A program made the position numbers and the translations under genes. Shown in pieces: positions 61,080 through 64,000 of a DNA stretch of 64,000 nt. The notes under the pieces were generated by a model. It had not been told where the DNA came from, searched no databases, and worked only from the letters and a program-made list of their open reading frames with translations. This DNA is from Noviherbaspirillum aridicola (lineage in GTDB: Bacteria; Pseudomonadota; Gammaproteobacteria; Burkholderiales; Burkholderiaceae_D). The stretch spans positions 248,001 to 312,000 of the forward strand of contig NZ_BPMK01000001.1 of assembly GCF_019656455.1 (NCBI RefSeq), given 5' to 3'. Numbering within the stretch: the first letter of the stretch is position 1; every line of letters starts with the position of its first letter.

Positions 61080-62534
61080 TCATGGGTCGCATGAGGTGGA
61101 TGCATGCGTGACGGGAGGAGCCGGCGACGCCGCGCTTGCCGCCTGTACGCCGCCGGCCCGCGGGGTGGATCCATCGCCTCGCGCCTGAGTTTCCCGCCGG
61201 CGACGCGCCGCCCGCATCGGGAGCGCGAGCGCAATGCCCAGCGCAAGCGCGGGCACCAGGAGCATCGCTGCCGCCCCGTCGGCGTCGGCATCGCGCAGCG
61301 CTTCGAAGCGTTCCCCCGCCCAGTGCAGCGCGGTATGGCCGATGAGTACCGAGAGCGTCAGGGTGATGACGCGCTCGGGCGCGAGTCCGGACCGGTATAG
61401 CAGCACGAGCAGTGGAAGCGCCAGCGCCAGGACCAGCAACTGTCCGAACTCGATGCCGACATTGAAGGCCAGCAGCGACAGCAGCAGATGCGATCCCGCG
61501 AACTGCAGCTGCGACTGCAGCAGGAAGGAAAATCCGAAGCCGTGCACGAGGCCGAATATCGCGCTCAGCGCCCAGCGGTGGCGCAACGAAGGCCGGACGG
61601 CATTCTCGAGCGCCATGTAGAGGATGGACGCCGCGATCAGGAATTCGATCAGCGGCGCAAACCAGCCGCCCGCAGGCGTGAGCCCGTAAGCGGCCGATAT
61701 CAGCGTGACCGAATGTCCGACGGTAAAGGCGGTGACCACGCCGGCCAGCGTCCAGTCCAGGCGGCGCAGGGGAATGACCAGGCAAAACAGAAACAACAGG
61801 TGATCCGGGCCGTCGAGAATATGGGCGAAGCCCGACCTGACGAAGGTCGACGCGGCCTGCAGCCAGCTCGGGTCGAGAGCGACCGCGTCGCCGCCAGTGG
61901 CAAGGTCATAAGCACGCACCGTGCCGCTACGGGAAATGTAACGCAGGTCGATCTTCAGCCGGTCGCGCAGTCCGGGGGCGATCCCGAACCTGGCCTCGAA
62001 CGTGGACTGCGCGGCGTCGATCGGATAAACCAGGTGGGCATCGAAGTACCCCTGATTCCAGAACACATAGGTGCTGTCGGGCAGGCGCGGCCCGTCCAGC
62101 AGCGCGAGCGCCCGCTCGTAGCTGTCGAAGGAGCGGTCGGAGGGCAGGGAGATGCGGCCCCGGCCCTCAGCCATCGCCAGCCGGCGGTCATTCGCCGTGA
62201 GCACGATGCCGCGGTCTGTCGCGGCCACGGCGCGCGCGATCCCGGCATCGATCTCCGACAGCGCGAGATAGCCGGGGCCGCGCTTGGGCAGATCGATGTT
62301 GAGCAGCAGGGCGAGCGGCATGCGCACCAGCAGGTGAAGCCGGTCGCCCTCCGGCTTGACGAACACATGCATGCGCATTTCGCCGGGCACATCGTGCGCC
62401 CGCAGCGACAGGGGGCTGAGTGCGATGGCAAGCAGCACGCAGGCCAGGACAGCCTTCAGCAGCGCCCGGGCCGGCGACGACGGGGAGGCGCCGCGCCTCC
62501 CGCCGCATCCTTGCGCCTGTACCGTCGCCGTCAC
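61080..62534 (-). CDS. HupE/UreJ-type membrane protein with extracytoplasmic domain
   Basis: 484 residues. Signal peptide (ending LRAHD near 48), then an extracytoplasmic domain of ~175 residues, then seven or so membrane helices with HILDGPDHLLFLFCLVIPL, FTVGHSVTLI and FGLVHGFGFSFLL, the HupE/UreJ_2 pattern of His/Asp residues likely to bind a metal such as nickel. A charged, Pro-rich tail follows. The ATG overlaps the stop of the upstream NHL-repeat gene. Confidence 0.85.
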   Translation of the reverse strand: MTATVQAQGCGGRRGASPSSPARALLKAVLACVLLAIALSPLSLRAHDVPGEMRMHVFVKPEGDRLHLLVRMPLALLLNIDLPKRGPGYLALSEIDAGIARAVAATDRGIVLTANDRRLAMAEGRGRISLPSDRSFDSYERALALLDGPRLPDSTYVFWNQGYFDAHLVYPIDAAQSTFEARFGIAPGLRDRLKIDLRYISRSGTVRAYDLATGGDAVALDPSWLQAASTFVRSGFAHILDGPDHLLFLFCLVIPLRRLDWTLAGVVTAFTVGHSVTLISAAYGLTPAGGWFAPLIEFLIAASILYMALENAVRPSLRHRWALSAIFGLVHGFGFSFLLQSQLQFAGSHLLLSLLAFNVGIEFGQLLVLALALPLLVLLYRSGLAPERVITLTLSVLIGHTALHWAGERFEALRDADADGAAAMLLVPALALGIALALPMRAARRRRETQARGDGSTPRAGGVQAASAASPAPPVTHASTSCDP

Positions 62535-63733
62535 TGCTGGCCGTTGTTGCCGCGGTTGACCGGCACGAACTTCTGGGTACGCTTGCCGGTATCGACCTCG
62601 GCCGTATAGATGTTGCCCTGCGAGTCGACGGCGAGGTTGTGCACCCAGTGGAACTGCCCGGCATAACGTCCATGTCGCCCGAAGGAGCCGGCCACCGTGC
62701 CGGCGAGCCGGTTGAGGATCCAGACCTTGTTGTTCTCGCCGTCGGCGTCATACATGCGTGCCTGATCCGGAGAGACGTCGAGGTCCCAGGTGGAGCCGTT
62801 GCCGAGGGTGTTGGGCGCGGTGAAGAATTCGCGCACGAAGGTGCCGTTCTTCTGGAACACCTGCACCCGGTTGTTCACCCGGTCGCACACATACACCAGA
62901 TTGTCATTGGTGATTCGCACGCAGTGAACCGGGTTGCGGAACTGCCTCGCCGGCGCCTGTCCGGCAGTGAAGGGGCCCGGGTCGGCATCGTTCGGTGTCG
63001 CGCCGTAGGCGCCCCAGTGCCGCAGGTAGCGGCCGGTATTGCCGTCGACGACAAGCACGCGCTTGTTCTGGTAGCCGTCGGCGATATACGCCTCGTTGTT
63101 GGTCGGGTCGACCTCGATGTCGGCCGGCTGTCCGAGCAGCGGCGTGTCGCCGAGCCCGCCGGTGGTCGCATTGCTGCCGCCCGTCGCGCCCGCCTTGCCG
63201 ACCTGGAGGAGGAAGGTGCCGTCGGCACTGAACTTCAGCACCTGATGATTATTGGCCCCATTGCCGGCGATCCAGACATTCATGTTGTGGTCGACAAAGA
63301 TGCCATGCTCGTTCGTCGGCCACTCGCATCCCCTGGCCGGCGTGCAGCGCTCGGTCAGGAAGCCGGGATCGGCGGCGCCTCCCCATGCGAGCAGCAGGTT
63401 GCCCTCGCGGTCGAACTTCATCACGGACGGAGCCGGCAGGCAGCACTCGGAGCGGGGCGGTGTCTGCGCGAGACCGGCCTCGTCGGGAGTCAGCGAACCG
63501 GGACGCTGGATGATCCAGATATGGTCATTCCGGTCCACCGCGATGCCCGCCACCTGTCCCAGCAGCCAGTTGTTCGGCAATGGTTTGGGCCAGCCGGCAT
63601 CCACCCTGAACTCGGCGTTGCCGTTTCCATCGTTTGTTCCGTTCGTTCCGTTCGTTCCATTCACCGCCAATGCATTGGGCCCCATGCCCAGGATCGGAAG
63701 CAGCAGTGCAAGCCCGGCAAGAAATGCTTTCAT
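62531..63733 (-). CDS. secreted NHL-repeat beta-propeller protein
   Basis: 400 residues from the ATG at 63733, preceded by AAGGAG. A signal peptide is followed by a short Asn/Gly/Thr repeat (NGTNGTNGTNDGNG, from a repeated 9-base unit). Six NHL-type blades follow: GQVAGIAVDRNDHIWIIQRP, GIFVDHNMNVWIAGNGANN, PADIEVDPTNNEAYIADGYQN and WVHNLAVDSQGNIYTAEVDTG. Probably a periplasmic or surface six-bladed propeller. It is translationally coupled to the HupE-like protein. Confidence 0.82.
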   Translation of the reverse strand: MKAFLAGLALLLPILGMGPNALAVNGTNGTNGTNDGNGNAEFRVDAGWPKPLPNNWLLGQVAGIAVDRNDHIWIIQRPGSLTPDEAGLAQTPPRSECCLPAPSVMKFDREGNLLLAWGGAADPGFLTERCTPARGCEWPTNEHGIFVDHNMNVWIAGNGANNHQVLKFSADGTFLLQVGKAGATGGSNATTGGLGDTPLLGQPADIEVDPTNNEAYIADGYQNKRVLVVDGNTGRYLRHWGAYGATPNDADPGPFTAGQAPARQFRNPVHCVRITNDNLVYVCDRVNNRVQVFQKNGTFVREFFTAPNTLGNGSTWDLDVSPDQARMYDADGENNKVWILNRLAGTVAGSFGRHGRYAGQFHWVHNLAVDSQGNIYTAEVDTGKRTQKFVPVNRGNNGQQ

Positions 63734-64000
63734 GATGTCTCCTTTCAGGTGCCTCCACTGATGACTATGGTTCTTATAGAAGTACAGGCGCATCCCGTCC
63801 GGCCGCCCGGCCGGCGGGCAATGGATTGCATCGGGATGCATCGATGTCGGCGGGCGTTCCTGGTCAGGAGGGCGCATCCGGACAGATGTGGGCGACGGAC
63901 GGACTTCGAAGCCGGTGGCCCCGGTAGCGGGACGTGACCATGCTTGTCTCCTCGGACTTGATTGTTCGCGCGCCGGTAGCCGGGCGCATGTAAATCAAAC

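Noticed and set aside
1-64000. tRNA, rRNA and CRISPR arrays
   Set aside because: I looked for T-loop-like GGTTCGAATCC words and regular spaced repeats and found none that fold or repeat properly.

Overview
The window is GC-rich chromosomal DNA (about two-thirds G+C in most coding stretches) of a Gram-negative bacterium. Bug-type solute receptors, DUF3305/DUF3306 formate dehydrogenase partners, a DUF3348-DUF802-OmpA-DUF2894 quartet and many LysR regulators point to Betaproteobacteria, order Burkholderiales. An Oxalobacteraceae-like genus is my best guess (inference). No rRNA, tRNA, CRISPR array, transposase or phage structural gene was seen.

Layout. 1-9.4 kb: a YhaO/YhaN-like nuclease-ATPase pair, a TPR glycosyltransferase coupled to an apparently exported methyltransferase, a TPR/NTF2-like periplasmic protein, and a DUF6644/DUF6152 membrane pair. 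9.4-12.7 kb: a large lipoprotein, then an AT-richer, gene-poor patch with one small lipoprotein. 12.9-19 kb: a complete D-glucarate catabolic operon (kdgD, Bug receptor, gudD, ketoglutarate semialdehyde dehydrogenase) behind a LacI-family regulator, with a promoter and two LacI-type operators between them. 19-23.7 kb: small lipoprotein, beta-propeller protein, Crp/Fnr regulator, bestrophin, amino-acid binding protein. 23.7-31.3 kb: a ten-gene membrane formate dehydrogenase operon on the minus strand (DUF3306, TorD chaperone, Tat-target peptide, catalytic, iron-sulfur and cytochrome b subunits, three small envelope proteins, DUF3305). 31.4-36.4 kb: a DUF4142 protein behind a sigma-54-like promoter, an OsmC protein and a 915-residue orphan.

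36.4-40.9 kb: four translationally coupled genes with a MotA/ZorA-like channel subunit carrying a ~540-residue helical tail, a MotB/ZorB-like OmpA subunit with its membrane aspartate, and DUF3348 and DUF2894 partners. This resembles a Zorya (type III-like) anti-phage motor and is the most interesting locus. 41-49 kb: GYF-RDD membrane protein, isoprenylcysteine-methyltransferase-like protein, a PAS-GGDEF-EAL protein with both catalytic sites intact, a glycerophosphodiesterase and a hybrid histidine kinase. 49-54.5 kb: unnamed small proteins, a stand-alone proteasome-type Ntn hydrolase whose GTG start places Thr at position 1, two Gly/Ser-rich secreted repeat proteins, and a DUF3072-DUF4326 pair behind a near-ideal LexA box. 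54.6-64 kb: three LysR regulators (one frameshifted), an atypical SDR, a 2-hydroxyacid dehydrogenase with a Bug receptor, and an NHL-repeat/HupE pair.

Functional themes are uptake and oxidation of sugar diacids and organic acids, formate respiration, signal transduction, and at least one candidate defence machine. All family names come from recognising motifs by eye; none was confirmed by a database search.
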